Shown here: positions 1-7,703 of the stretch, in pieces | Layout: each line of letters begins with the position of its first letter | Position numbering within the stretch: the first letter of the stretch is position 1 | DNA from: Pseudomonas syringae pv. cilantro | GTDB lineage: Bacteria > Pseudomonadota > Gammaproteobacteria > Pseudomonadales > Pseudomonadaceae | Length of the DNA stretch: 64,000 nucleotides | Assembly (NCBI RefSeq): GCF_001293775.1 | Contig: NZ_LGLN01000029.1 | Location: forward strand, 60,605-124,604 | Reading direction: 5' to 3' | The notes under the pieces: model-generated | Told to the model about the DNA's origin: nothing | What the model saw: the letters and a program-made list of their open reading frames with translations, nothing else | Databases searched by the model: none | Translations under genes and position numbers: made by a program

Positions 1-1409
1 GTCTCGCGAGGAATATCGAGTTCTTTCTTGCAATGGCTGCATAACTTGCGTGCGAGTCGTTGCGCGATAATCAGATTGATCGCCGTAGCAATATTGAACG
101 CTGCGACGCCCATGTGATGCAGGCGGGTCAGCGTTTCTGCGGCGCTGTTGGTGTGCAAGGTGGACAGCACCATATGGCCTGTCTGCGACGCCTTGATGGC
201 GATTTCGGCGGTTTCCAAATCACGGATCTCACCGACCATGATTACGTCGGGATCCTGACGCAGAAAAGCACGCAGTGCTTGTGAAAAATCCAGACCTTGA
301 CGCGGATTGACGTTGACCTGATTGATGCCTTCCAGATTGATCTCTACTGGATCCTCGGCGGTGGAAATATTGATATCCACGGTGTTGAGAATGTTCAGGC
401 CGGTATACAGCGAAACAGTTTTGCCCGACCCAGTAGGGCCAGTGACCAGAATCATGCCTTGCGGTTGTTTCAACGCTTCGAGATACAGCGCCTTTTGCTC
501 GGGCTCGTAACCCAGTGCATCGATACCCATCTGCGCGCTGGTTGGATCGAGAATCCGCATCACGATTTTCTCGCCCCACAGCGTAGGTAAGGTATTCATG
601 CGAAAGTCGATTGCCTTGTTTTTGGACACTCGCAGCTTGACCCGGCCATCCTGCGGTTTACGTCGTTCCGAGATATCGAGGCTAGCCATAACTTTTAAAC
701 GCGCGGCAATACGGTTCGCCAGATGGATCGGCGGCTTGGCGACTTCATGCAGGATGCCGTCTGTACGCAGGCGCACGCGAAAGGTCTTTTCATAGGGTTC
801 AAAATGCAGGTCCGAAGAGCCGAGTCGAATAGCGTCCATCAACATTTTATTGACGAAACGTACTACCGGAGCGTCGTCAGCATCACTTTGGTCAGCAAGC
901 GAGGTCTCTTTGCTGTCGGACTGATCAATGTCGAGGCCTAGATCGACGTCTTCCATCTCTCCCAAGCCATTGCCCGTCTCAAAAAACTTGTCGATGGCAT
1001 TACTGAGTTTGTCGTCCTCTACAAGTATCGCTTCGGTATTTAAACCGGTGCTGAACTGGATATCCGTCACTGCCTGATGATTAGTAGGGTCGGATATGCC
1101 GATAAAAAGCTTGTTCCCCCGTCGCCATAGGGGCAGTGCATGGTGTTGCCGGACGAGCTTTTCGCTTACCAGCCCTTTAGGCTGACTTTCCTTGTCAAGG
1201 TTCGACAGGTCCATGAACGGAATGCCAAATTGGTCAGACGCCATCTCCGCAAGCGTCAGGCTTTTGACTAACTTGTTCTGTACCAGATAGGTGACGAGCG
1301 AAATCTTGTCGCGTCGCGCCTGCTGATAGGCCAGTTGGGCATTTTTTTCGTTGATAAGCTCGGCCAGAACCAGTTGCTTGGCCAAACCCGTGAGCACGAC
1401 ATCGGTCAT
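1..1409 (-). CDS. pilB: Type IV pilus assembly ATPase PilB (3' end cut by window)
   Basis: This is the hexameric cytoplasmic motor ATPase that drives pilus extension. The first 469 codons are visible. They include an N-terminal GspE/MshEN-type domain starting MTDVVLTGLAKQL, a Walker A motif GPTGSGKT at about residues 324-331, an Asp box region (EDPVE) and a Walker B motif (DVIMVGEIRD). The first cysteine pair of the tetracysteine zinc site (CSHC) lies just before the window edge. Full-length PilB is about 566 aa, so roughly 100 residues are missing only because of the window boundary. The frame is open throughout. The gene is divergent from pilA, the usual Pseudomonas arrangement, and pilC and pilD should follow outside the window. 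The start ATG at 1409 lacks a strong Shine-Dalgarno. Confidence 0.93.
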   Translation of the reverse strand, partial: MTDVVLTGLAKQLVLAELINEKNAQLAYQQARRDKISLVTYLVQNKLVKSLTLAEMASDQFGIPFMDLSNLDKESQPKGLVSEKLVRQHHALPLWRRGNKLFIGISDPTNHQAVTDIQFSTGLNTEAILVEDDKLSNAIDKFFETGNGLGEMEDVDLGLDIDQSDSKETSLADQSDADDAPVVRFVNKMLMDAIRLGSSDLHFEPYEKTFRVRLRTDGILHEVAKPPIHLANRIAARLKVMASLDISERRKPQDGRVKLRVSKNKAIDFRMNTLPTLWGEKIVMRILDPTSAQMGIDALGYEPEQKALYLEALKQPQGMILVTGPTGSGKTVSLYTGLNILNTVDINISTAEDPVEINLEGINQVNVNPRQGLDFSQALRAFLRQDPDVIMVGEIRDLETAEIAIKASQTGHMVLSTLHTNSAAETLTRLHHMGVAAFNIATAINLIIAQRLARKLCSHCKKELDIPRE

Positions 1410-1572
1410 AGAACCACCACACACAGACAGTGTGAGGTTTATAGCGCAGTCGAACGATGCTGCCAAATGGCAAGGCTAGATGTGACGAAAATTGTCAGTT
1501 TCTGCGAATTTCTGATTGAGCAATGCCGCGGTTAGAGGCCGATTGGACAGTTGAACGCAGCCATGGGTACGT

Positions 1573-1588
1573 TGGCACGACGTATGCT
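1573..1588 (+). promoter_or_regulatory. Sigma-54 promoter of pilA
   Basis: The stretch TTGGCACGACGTATGC has GG at 1574-1575 and GC at 1586-1587, separated by exactly 10 nt. This is the -24/-12 arrangement of RpoN promoters. Transcription should start near 1599, about 38 nt before the pilA ATG. pilA is RpoN- and PilR-dependent in other pseudomonads, which fits. Confidence 0.85.
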
Positions 1589-1636
1589 TCTGCCAACCCA
1601 AGGCACCACCTAATTGACGCCTGGGAGAAGTACGTT

Positions 1637-2068
1637 ATGAATCTACAAAAAGGTTTCACACTGATCGAGCTGATGATTGTTGTCGCAATCATCGGCATTC
1701 TGGCTGCTATCGCGATACCTCAGTACCAAGACTATGTTACCCGGGCACGTTGGGCTGAAAACAACACAATTATCGCGCCTGTAAAAGCTGCAATTGCTGA
1801 ATGTCTGCAGGTTAGCAATAGCGTAATAGCAAGCTGTGACACTATCGGCGAGCTAACTACTACCACTGGCTACGCTGCACCGCCAACGGCAACAGCAAGC
1901 TTGGCGTCCGTCGTCATTACTCCGGCCACTGCCGCCATCGTGGTAACTGGCCAGCCGGCAGTAGGGAGTTGTGTGGTTACGTGGACACCAAACGTAACGG
2001 ACGCAAACAAAATCACTTGGATTGGTGCTACGGGTGGTGGTTGCACTAGATCCAGGACTGGGGTTTAA
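1637..2068 (+). CDS. pilA: Type IV major pilin PilA
   Basis: This is the structural subunit of type IV pili. The protein (143 aa) begins with a six-residue leader ending in Gly (MNLQKG) followed by Phe and the class III hydrophobic helix ([18 protein letters not shown]), the PilD cleavage and methylation site with Glu5 of the mature pilin. It has four cysteines; the C-terminal pair (GSC ... GGGC) would form the D-region disulfide loop. The start at 1637 is chosen because the leader is of normal length; an in-frame extension from 1523 has no pilin logic and overlaps the sigma-54 promoter. A Thr/Ala-rich middle is typical of the variable domain. A terminator follows. Confidence 0.95.
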   Translation: MNLQKGFTLIELMIVVAIIGILAAIAIPQYQDYVTRARWAENNTIIAPVKAAIAECLQVSNSVIASCDTIGELTTTTGYAAPPTATASLASVVITPATAAIVVTGQPAVGSCVVTWTPNVTDANKITWIGATGGGCTRSRTGV

Positions 2069-2120
2069 CAAAAACTTTCTATTCGCCTATCTGTTAGCTT
2101 GTCTTCAGATGAGGTAGTGC

Positions 2121-2156
2121 AAAAACGGCCCGTTCATTATTGTTCGGGCCGTTTTC
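2121..2156 (+). terminator. Rho-independent terminator after pilA
   Basis: Arms ACGGCCCG (2125-2132) and CGGGCCGT (2145-2152) enclose a 12-nt loop. The hairpin is flanked by A-rich sequence upstream and a short T run downstream. It lies 57 nt after the pilA stop. Confidence 0.85.
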
Positions 2157-2308
2157 ATAGTAAGCAAGACTATCTTGGTTTCTTTCACTGGAAGTTCAAG
2201 CAGCACCTCTGTTAAGGGCGTGGCGTTCTGTGGCGCGCTGGAAACAGCATCGAACAAAGCCAGAGCCGCAGACGAAAACGTGGCAATACTGCGTCATCTT
2301 CATGATGC

Positions 2309-2659
2309 TTATTCCCCCCGTTGCACCTTCAACCGATACCCAATCTCCGCAATCACCTCAATCGCAGGCAGCAACTCCAGCCCCAACTCAGAAAGACTGT
2401 ACTCAGCCGAAGGCGGTGAAGTCGCCAGCACAGTCCGGACAACCACACCTTTCTCCTCCATCTCCTTGAGCCGCACCGACAGCATCTTTGCGGAAATGCC
2501 GGGAATATCAACGCGCAGTTCGCCGAACCGTCGAGGCCCGCCACTCAAACTCCACAGCAGGTTTGGCGTCCACACGCCGCCCAGCAACCACATGCAGGCG
2601 GCCACTGCGCATTCGGGGACAGGGTTGTCGACTTTGCTCTTGCGCATTTTCAGGGGCAT
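2309..2659 (-). CDS. HxlR-family transcriptional regulator
   Basis: A 116-aa winged-helix regulator of the HxlR/MarR-like class. The N-terminus carries the family cysteine context (PVPECAVAACMWLLGG) followed by the HTH and wing (RRFGELRVDIPGISAKMLSVRLKEMEEKGVV). It is divergent from the glutathione S-transferase gene across 154 bp that hold two GTAAC-type inverted repeats, so it probably controls that gene and itself. HxlR proteins often sense electrophiles through the N-terminal cysteine (family knowledge; inference here). An alternative ATG four codons downstream is possible. The overlapping plus-strand open frame at 2175-2702 is a shadow. Confidence 0.88.
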   Translation of the reverse strand: MPLKMRKSKVDNPVPECAVAACMWLLGGVWTPNLLWSLSGGPRRFGELRVDIPGISAKMLSVRLKEMEEKGVVVRTVLATSPPSAEYSLSELGLELLPAIEVIAEIGYRLKVQRGE

Positions 2660-2698
2660 TGCGGGGTGTTCCTTTTTAGGGACGCGGGTTTCCGGCGC

Positions 2699-2711
2699 GT
2701 AACCTGGTTAC
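2699..2711. promoter_or_regulatory. Palindromic operator GTAACC-T-GGTTAC
   Basis: A perfect 6+1+6 inverted repeat lies in the hxlR-gstA divergent spacer. The half-site recurs as GGTAACC at 2717-2723 and in the second inverted repeat at 2735-2749. It is the likely binding site of the adjacent HxlR protein. Confidence 0.6.
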
Positions 2712-2734
2712 AGAAAGGTAACCGGAGAATGAGA

Positions 2735-2749
2735 GTAACCTTAAGTTAC
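2735..2749. promoter_or_regulatory. Second GTAAC/GTTAC inverted repeat upstream of gstA
   Basis: GTAAC and GTTAC arms are separated by 5 nt (CTTAA). The repeat shares its half-site with the palindrome at 2699-2711 and lies 65 nt before the gstA start, as expected for a repressor site near the core promoter. Confidence 0.5.
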
Positions 2750-2813
2750 CAGCTATACAAAAGTTATCGAGGTGCTAGGATCGGGTCATTCTCAACCACC
2801 GGAACAATCCCTT

Positions 2814-3434
2814 ATGAAGCTTTACTATTCACCTGGTTCTTGCTCGCTGGCTGCCCATATTGTGTTGCATGAGGCTGGTGTTGCTCATGAGCTGGTCAAG
2901 GTCAATCTGCGGCAGCACACGCTTGAATCCGGCGAGGATTACTACGCGATCAATCCTAAAGGTGCCGTCCCTGCACTTGAGTTGGATGACGGCGCGGTTC
3001 TGACTGAAGGCGCTGCCGTTCTGCAATATCTGGGCGACCACTTCGTACCGGAGCTGGTGCCAGCCAACGGCACCCTGGAGCGCGCAAGGCTGCAAGAGAT
3101 ACTCAATTATCTGGCTGCCGAATATCACAAGGCCTGGACACCGCTGTTCTATCTGGCAAAGGGCGCCGATGCCACCGACGCCCAGCGCCCGGTCATCGCC
3201 AGACAGACCTACCTGAATGGCCTCCTGGCGGATGGTCGTGATTACCTGCTGGGAAATAACTTCAGCGTTGCCGACACTTACCTGTTTGCTGTTACGCGCT
3301 GGTCAGTCAACTTCGGTATCTCGTTGGACGAGCTGCCTGCATTGAAAGCGTTCATGGCCCGAGTGGAAGCACGCCCGTCCGTCAAAGCGGTGCTTGAAAC
3401 TGAAGGTTTGCCTGCGTTGTTCAGCAAGGACTGA
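2814..3434 (+). CDS. gstA: Glutathione S-transferase, beta/GstA type
   Basis: A 206-aa cytosolic glutathione transferase. The N-terminal thioredoxin-like domain starts MKLYYSPGSCSLAAHIVL with the catalytic Ser/Cys pair of bacterial beta-class GSTs. The cis-Pro motif (KGAVPALELDDG) and the TEGAAVLQYL glutathione contact follow, then an all-helical C-terminal domain (VADTYLF near residue 155). The start at 2814 gives the normal family length; the 14-residue upstream extension from a GTG at 2772 does not match the family. Divergent from an HxlR regulator, so likely induced by an electrophilic or xenobiotic signal. A strong terminator follows. Confidence 0.93.
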   Translation: MKLYYSPGSCSLAAHIVLHEAGVAHELVKVNLRQHTLESGEDYYAINPKGAVPALELDDGAVLTEGAAVLQYLGDHFVPELVPANGTLERARLQEILNYLAAEYHKAWTPLFYLAKGADATDAQRPVIARQTYLNGLLADGRDYLLGNNFSVADTYLFAVTRWSVNFGISLDELPALKAFMARVEARPSVKAVLETEGLPALFSKD

Positions 3435-3472
3435 ATCATCCAGGTCCAAGGGCAGGTTCAATCTGTTGAACG

Positions 3473-3514
3473 AAAACGCCCCGGCGGATTGCTCCGCCGA
3501 GGCGTTTTGTTTTT
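3473..3514 (+). terminator. Rho-independent terminator after gstA
   Basis: The AAAACGCC...GGCGTTTT arms include a GGCGGA/TCCGCC inner stem, followed by a T-rich stretch (TTTTGTTTTT). Confidence 0.9.
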
Positions 3515-3672
3515 AGTACGCAGTTTTATTGCGTTGGCATCGTAGGACGTTTCAGCTTTTGCCTGAGGCTAGGTCTCGATCCACATGGATCACCCAAACG
3601 TCCATTGATTGATACTCGAATCAAGCCCAAAATCAGCGAACTGATTACCCCGCACATAAAGGGAGGGGGCAT

Positions 3673-4365
3673 ATGAACACCACTGCATCACCCAGCCGCC
3701 TCCTCGGAGTGGGGCTTTACACTGCGTCGGAAGCCTCTTCATACACGGGCATTCCCGCAAAAGACATCCGTAGATGGATGTTTGGCTATCGCGCGGCAGG
3801 GGTTGATCATCCCGGCATCTGGACTCCGGAGGTCGCATTTCTGGACGATAAACTGCTTGGTTTCCATGATCTGCTGGAAATTCGTTTTGTTCATGCTTTT
3901 CGCCAGCACGGCGTCAGCTTGCAAGCGATCCGCAGTGCTTCGTTACAAGCCCGAGAGATGTTCGGTCAGCGCTATCCGTTTACGTGCAAGCGCTTTCAAA
4001 CGGACGGGCGGGATATTTTTGCGACCGTTCTGGATGAAACCGGGGATGAGGCGCTATTGGATCTGGTAAAGCGGCAATACGCTTTCAAGCAGGTCATCAC
4101 ACCCTCTCTGTATGAGGGCATTGATTACGCAGGCGAAGAGTCGGCAAAACGTTGGTATCCGGTCAAGCGCAGCAAGGCGGTGGTATTGGACCCTGCAAGA
4201 AACTTCGGCAAACCAGTACTGACAATCACCGGAATCGACACCGCCGCTATTTACCACTCCTATCTGGCTGAAGGTCAGAGCGCGAAGCGCGTGGCACTAC
4301 TCTATGAGATTCCGCCTGCAGCAGTGGAAGCCGCAGTCAATTTTGAGCACAGGATCGCGGCTTGA
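3673..4365 (+). CDS. Putative antitoxin: HTH plus DUF433 protein
   Basis: A 230-aa protein. Residues about 12-45 (GLYTASEASSYTGIPAKDIRRW) form a MerR/excisionase-like helix-turn-helix, and residues about 180-225 match DUF433 (GKPVLTITGIDTAAIYHSY..G.SAKRVALLYEIPPAAVEAAV), the domain of many VapB-like antitoxins. The next gene begins inside this stop codon and encodes a PIN-like protein. The protein would bind the operon promoter and neutralise the partner. An RBS (AAGGGAGGGG) precedes ATG 3673. The pair differs from classical short VapB antitoxins by its long middle region. Its role as an antitoxin is inferred from domain and pairing. Confidence 0.75.
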   Translation: MNTTASPSRLLGVGLYTASEASSYTGIPAKDIRRWMFGYRAAGVDHPGIWTPEVAFLDDKLLGFHDLLEIRFVHAFRQHGVSLQAIRSASLQAREMFGQRYPFTCKRFQTDGRDIFATVLDETGDEALLDLVKRQYAFKQVITPSLYEGIDYAGEESAKRWYPVKRSKAVVLDPARNFGKPVLTITGIDTAAIYHSYLAEGQSAKRVALLYEIPPAAVEAAVNFEHRIAA

Positions 4366-4769
4366 ATTTTCTGATTAATAACAATCTGCCGCCTGCTATT
4401 GCCAGAGCGCTTAACGAGTTGACCAAATGTGAAGGTCACTCAGTGGTGTCACTGCGTGAAAGATTTCCTGCCAACTCCGCTGATATTGAATGGGTGACTC
4501 ATCTCAAAAAAGAAGGCGGTTGGGCGGTCGTATCCCAGGACAAGTTTTCCAAGGGAGACGCTGAGCGCAGGGCATTCCGGGAGTGTGGGATGCCTATTTT
4601 CTGCCTCGCCAAACAGTGGGGCCAAATGACCTACTGGAACAAGGCAGAAAATCTGGTCAGGTGGTGGCCTTCAATTACCGAGCAGGCCTTATTGATCGAA
4701 GGCGGCGCGGCTTTTCGTGTGCCATGGGCGTTCTCCGCAGCACGCAAGTTTAAGCAGCTCCACATCTAG
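4362..4769 (+). CDS. Putative toxin: VapC45/DUF5615-like PIN-like protein
   Basis: A 135-aa protein with the PIN-like layout LINNNLPPAIARAL ... H.VVSLRERFP...D.EWV ... WAVVSQDKF ... RRAFRECGMPIFCLAK. These families act as ribonuclease toxins in VapBC-like pairs. The first acidic ligand, normally Asp in an FxDxNLPP-type motif, appears to be Asn here, so catalytic competence is uncertain. It starts with TTG at 4362 overlapping the antitoxin stop by 4 nt (TTGA), which implies translational coupling and low independent expression. A terminator lies directly after the stop. Confidence 0.72.
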   Translation: MNFLINNNLPPAIARALNELTKCEGHSVVSLRERFPANSADIEWVTHLKKEGGWAVVSQDKFSKGDAERRAFRECGMPIFCLAKQWGQMTYWNKAENLVRWWPSITEQALLIEGGAAFRVPWAFSAARKFKQLHI

Positions 4770-4793
4770 CCCGATCACGGATCGGGCTTTTCT
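4768..4793 (+). terminator. Terminator after the toxin-antitoxin pair
   Basis: AGCCCGAT (4768-4775) pairs with ATCGGGCT (4781-4788), followed by TTTCT. The stem begins inside the stop codon of the upstream gene. Confidence 0.8.
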
Positions 4794-4812
4794 CGCAATT
4801 AAAGTACAAATG

Positions 4813-5358
4813 TTACCGCGCCACCCCATCAACCCGAGGCTGTCTACGAATCCTCCTCCTAACCCCAACCACCACCATAACCACCAGTAACCCGATCACC
4901 ACAAAAAAGATCGCATTGAACACCGGGAACGGTTGATCACGACTGGTGACCGCTTCAATCTCCGTCACGTTGGGAAACATCGACAGGATTGTTATCCGCC
5001 AGCCGTAATAGCGAATCAACGCCAGTTGCTGAGCATCGCGCGAATAGCCCTGGGCTTTGGCCTGGATGTCGGCGGAGTCGAATTTGAAGTACCACGGGAA
5101 GCTCCAGCCGGTGTCTTCGTTGCGGTAAACCACGACTTTCTTGGTGTCCGGGTCTTCGGTGTTGATGAAATACACGTCGCGGGTTGGGCCGTCTGCCGGG
5201 TTTTCGGCGTTGATAACACCGTCGGCGTCCATTCTTTTGACTTCCACACCGGTGATCATCACGACATCATGACGCGGCAGAACGTAGTAGAGGCTTAATG
5301 CGCCGATCCCCAGTGCAACGAATACCACAAGCCAAATCGACCTTTTAAGCCACTTCAT
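4813..5358 (-). CDS. DUF1523 family membrane protein
   Basis: A 181-aa inner-membrane protein with one N-terminal membrane segment (residues about 7-27), a periplasmic domain with the family motifs (HDVVMITGVEVKRMD, RDVYFINTED, YRNEDTGWSFPWYFKFDSADIQA) and a second membrane helix near residues 146-166 ending in Arg-rich cytosolic residues. The function of the family is unknown. The gene is convergent with the toxin gene and divergent from the ter cluster, with 119 bp to the first ter gene; whether they are linked is not shown by the sequence. The RBS is GAGGA upstream of ATG 5358. Confidence 0.85.
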   Translation of the reverse strand: MKWLKRSIWLVVFVALGIGALSLYYVLPRHDVVMITGVEVKRMDADGVINAENPADGPTRDVYFINTEDPDTKKVVVYRNEDTGWSFPWYFKFDSADIQAKAQGYSRDAQQLALIRYYGWRITILSMFPNVTEIEAVTSRDQPFPVFNAIFFVVIGLLVVMVVVGVRRRIRRQPRVDGVAR

Positions 5359-5477
5359 ACCAGCGTCCTCTGTTTAAAATTGCGTGACTTTGCCCTAATC
5401 CGAACATTTCAAAGCAAAACAGTTATTACAAAATTCGACAAGGCCGTTTCGGGCGGCGCAGTCTTCCGGAGATTGAC

Positions 5478-6476
5478 ATGATTTGGTTCCTTGAAGGGCA
5501 AGCCAGCCAGCGCGACGTGATTATCGGTGCGCGTGATGCCTTGCCTGAGTCGGTGCGCATTATCGCTTCTCATCGTCAGCAGCGCTCTGAAATTACCGGT
5601 CTGGCTGATGTGGCGTTGCAAGAACCGCTCGATAACCAGGAACGGATCGACTGGGTGCTGGAAAACGCACGCTCGCTGGGCGTCAAGGTCATTGTTGCCG
5701 GGCGGGTGGGCGGTCTCTATGAAGCGCAGCGTGCGCGGTTCAGTGCCGAGGGGTTGGACCTCGTGACGGGTGGAACGTCCCTGCAAACCTTCATGGATGT
5801 CGACAACAAGAGTCGTTTCACTGCGGCGGCCGAGGCGGCGGGGCTGGCGTGCATACCGGCGATCACTGCGTGCAATGCCGAAGAGCTGCAAGCGGCTTAC
5901 GAGACATTGTCGGTGTCTGGCGAGGTCTGCATCAAGCCGGTTGTCGGGATTTACGGCCAGGGGTTTTGGCGCTTCAAGACGGATATCGATGACTTTCGCT
6001 GTTTCGCCCACCCGGATGAGCGCGAAACGACGTTCAAGGCGTACTTTGATGCTTATCGCCAGGCCGAGGATCTGCCCGCGATGCTGCTGATGCCTTACAT
6101 GCCGGGCAGTGAATGTTCAGTGGACATGGTGTGCGAGGGCGGCAAGGCGGTAGCGTTCGTCGGCCGACGCAAGGAAGGCTTGAACCAGACCTTCGAGTGC
6201 GACAGCGAAGCGGTGCAGCTGGCGGTTCGCGCGGCCGAGCATTTTGCCTGTGACGGGCTGATCAATATACAGACCCGCGACGACGCTGACGGCAAGCCGC
6301 GTTTGCTGGAGATCAACCCGCGTTACTCGGGCGGCATCGGTTATACGCGCCATGCTGGCGTCAATCTGCCAGGTATTTTCGCTGCGCGGCGTCTTGGGCT
6401 GAAAGAACCGGAAACACATTGGCTGGAAGATATCCGGATCAAGGCGATCACCGTCGCTGTACGGGCTACGGTTTGA
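5478..6476 (+). CDS. ATP-grasp family ligase of ter biosynthetic module
   Basis: A 332-aa ATP-grasp enzyme. Family members join a carboxylate to an amine or thiol using ATP through an acyl phosphate. Visible elements are the first grasp lysine region (FMDVDNKSRFTAAAEAAGL), the EVCIKPVVGIYGQGFWRF nucleotide loop, the PYMPGSECSVDMV segment, and the metal-binding LEINPRYSGG with Glu278 and Asn280. It is the first gene of the ter cluster, with RBS GGAG before ATG 5478. In comparative studies ATP-grasp, phosphoribosyltransferase, HAD and CitE-like genes accompany TerD proteins and are predicted to make a nucleoside-like metabolite. The substrate is unknown. Confidence 0.85.
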   Translation: MIWFLEGQASQRDVIIGARDALPESVRIIASHRQQRSEITGLADVALQEPLDNQERIDWVLENARSLGVKVIVAGRVGGLYEAQRARFSAEGLDLVTGGTSLQTFMDVDNKSRFTAAAEAAGLACIPAITACNAEELQAAYETLSVSGEVCIKPVVGIYGQGFWRFKTDIDDFRCFAHPDERETTFKAYFDAYRQAEDLPAMLLMPYMPGSECSVDMVCEGGKAVAFVGRRKEGLNQTFECDSEAVQLAVRAAEHFACDGLINIQTRDDADGKPRLLEINPRYSGGIGYTRHAGVNLPGIFAARRLGLKEPETHWLEDIRIKAITVAVRATV

Positions 6477-6530
6477 TCAGGATAATAGATTTTTGCTATC
6501 ACTAATCGCTCTCATCAAGGAGGATCGGGC

Positions 6531-7652
6531 ATGAAGCTTCTGGCGCCAGGTGCAAACACTGCTTTAACGAATGCTCACTGCACCTGGAATCTGGAGAGCG
6601 GCAAGTCTTCGGTTTTTGGTGAATACGCCGCCGTCGCGTTGCTGCCGGTCAACGAAAAGCGCCTGCCGATGGGCGATCCGGCGCTGTTGCATCAAGAGCA
6701 AAACTGGATGGAATGGAGCGGCGGCCCGCAGAACGTGGGCTGTACGCTCAAACTGGATCGGCTTCCTGCCGGCAGCGACCGCGTGTTGCTGATGGTGTAT
6801 GTATTCGCAGCCACCGGCCCGGTTAGCGAGATTGTCAGCCTGCATCTGCAAGTGGACAGCGATATCGAGCATCGCCTTGATCTGCGCAGTAACGGCGAAG
6901 CGGCGATCATCATCGGCGAGTTCTATAACCGTAACGAGCAGTGGAAGTTTCGTGCATTGAGCGAAGGCTCGGCGTACGGGCTTTCGGCGTTGGGTCGCAA
7001 GATCGGTCTGGAAGTGGACGATCGCCACCCACGCCGTCCGTCGGGCGGCTCGGGCGGCGGGCCACGGCACGAGTCTGCCACCGGCACGGCGTTTGTGGTC
7101 GGCCCCGCGCATGTCATCGAAGACATGAGCGTGTTCCACATCAATTCGCTGGACGGCCGCTACAAGGCCGAGCCGGTGGTGATCGACCGCCGTAACGACA
7201 TCGCGTTGCTGCGCGTGCAGGGCGCTCCGCTGTTGTCTCCGGTTACATTCCGGGACGGGCAGGGCTGCGAGCCGGGTGATAACGTGGCGGTTCTGGGCTA
7301 TCCGCTGGCATCGATTTCCGGTGGCGGGTTGCAGGTTACCCGAGGCGGGATTTCCGGCTTGTTCGGTCTGCACAATGACGCCAGCCTGTTCCAGTTCACC
7401 GCGCCCATACAGCCGGGCTCCAGTGGCAGCCCGCTGTTCGATAACGGTGGCGGGGTGATCGGCATGGTGACGTCCACCGTTCCGGACGGGCAGAACATGA
7501 ATTTCGCGGTCAAGTCCGCATTATTGTTGTCCTTTCTACAGGCCTGCCGCATCGACGCGCCGCACGCCCGTCCGGAAAGGTCGTACACCACGACAGAAAT
7601 CTCACGCATCGCCCAGTCATCGTTATGGCTCGTTGAAGCCTCACGTCAATGA
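6531..7652 (+). CDS. TerD domain fused to trypsin-like serine protease
   Basis: A 373-aa fusion. Residues 1-165 form a TerD-like domain (IIIGEFYNRNEQWKFRALSEG is the conserved C-terminal strand block) but lack the DFDLDAS and GDNRTG calcium-binding motifs. A Gly/Ser/Arg-rich linker (170-186) leads to a chymotrypsin-fold protease with His194 (AHVIED), Asp223 (RNDIALLRV) and Ser298 (GSSGSP), so the triad is complete. The strand before the catalytic His is unusually short: GTAFVVGP joins AHVIED directly, where relatives have about six more residues (LLTNAH type). No signal peptide, so it should act in the cytosol. Strong RBS AAGGAGG. It sits within the biosynthetic module, 54 nt after the ATP-grasp gene. 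Confidence 0.85.
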   Translation: MKLLAPGANTALTNAHCTWNLESGKSSVFGEYAAVALLPVNEKRLPMGDPALLHQEQNWMEWSGGPQNVGCTLKLDRLPAGSDRVLLMVYVFAATGPVSEIVSLHLQVDSDIEHRLDLRSNGEAAIIIGEFYNRNEQWKFRALSEGSAYGLSALGRKIGLEVDDRHPRRPSGGSGGGPRHESATGTAFVVGPAHVIEDMSVFHINSLDGRYKAEPVVIDRRNDIALLRVQGAPLLSPVTFRDGQGCEPGDNVAVLGYPLASISGGGLQVTRGGISGLFGLHNDASLFQFTAPIQPGSSGSPLFDNGGGVIGMVTSTVPDGQNMNFAVKSALLLSFLQACRIDAPHARPERSYTTTEISRIAQSSLWLVEASRQ

Positions 7653-7703
7653 TGCCGGGCTTCCTGCCGTTTGCGCAGGTGTCAGCTAATCAGGAATTTA
7701 TCG

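Noticed and set aside
2175..2702. Plus-strand open frame of 175 codons opposite the HxlR gene
   Set aside because: It is antisense to a clear HxlR family protein, has no recognisable motif and no ribosome-binding site.
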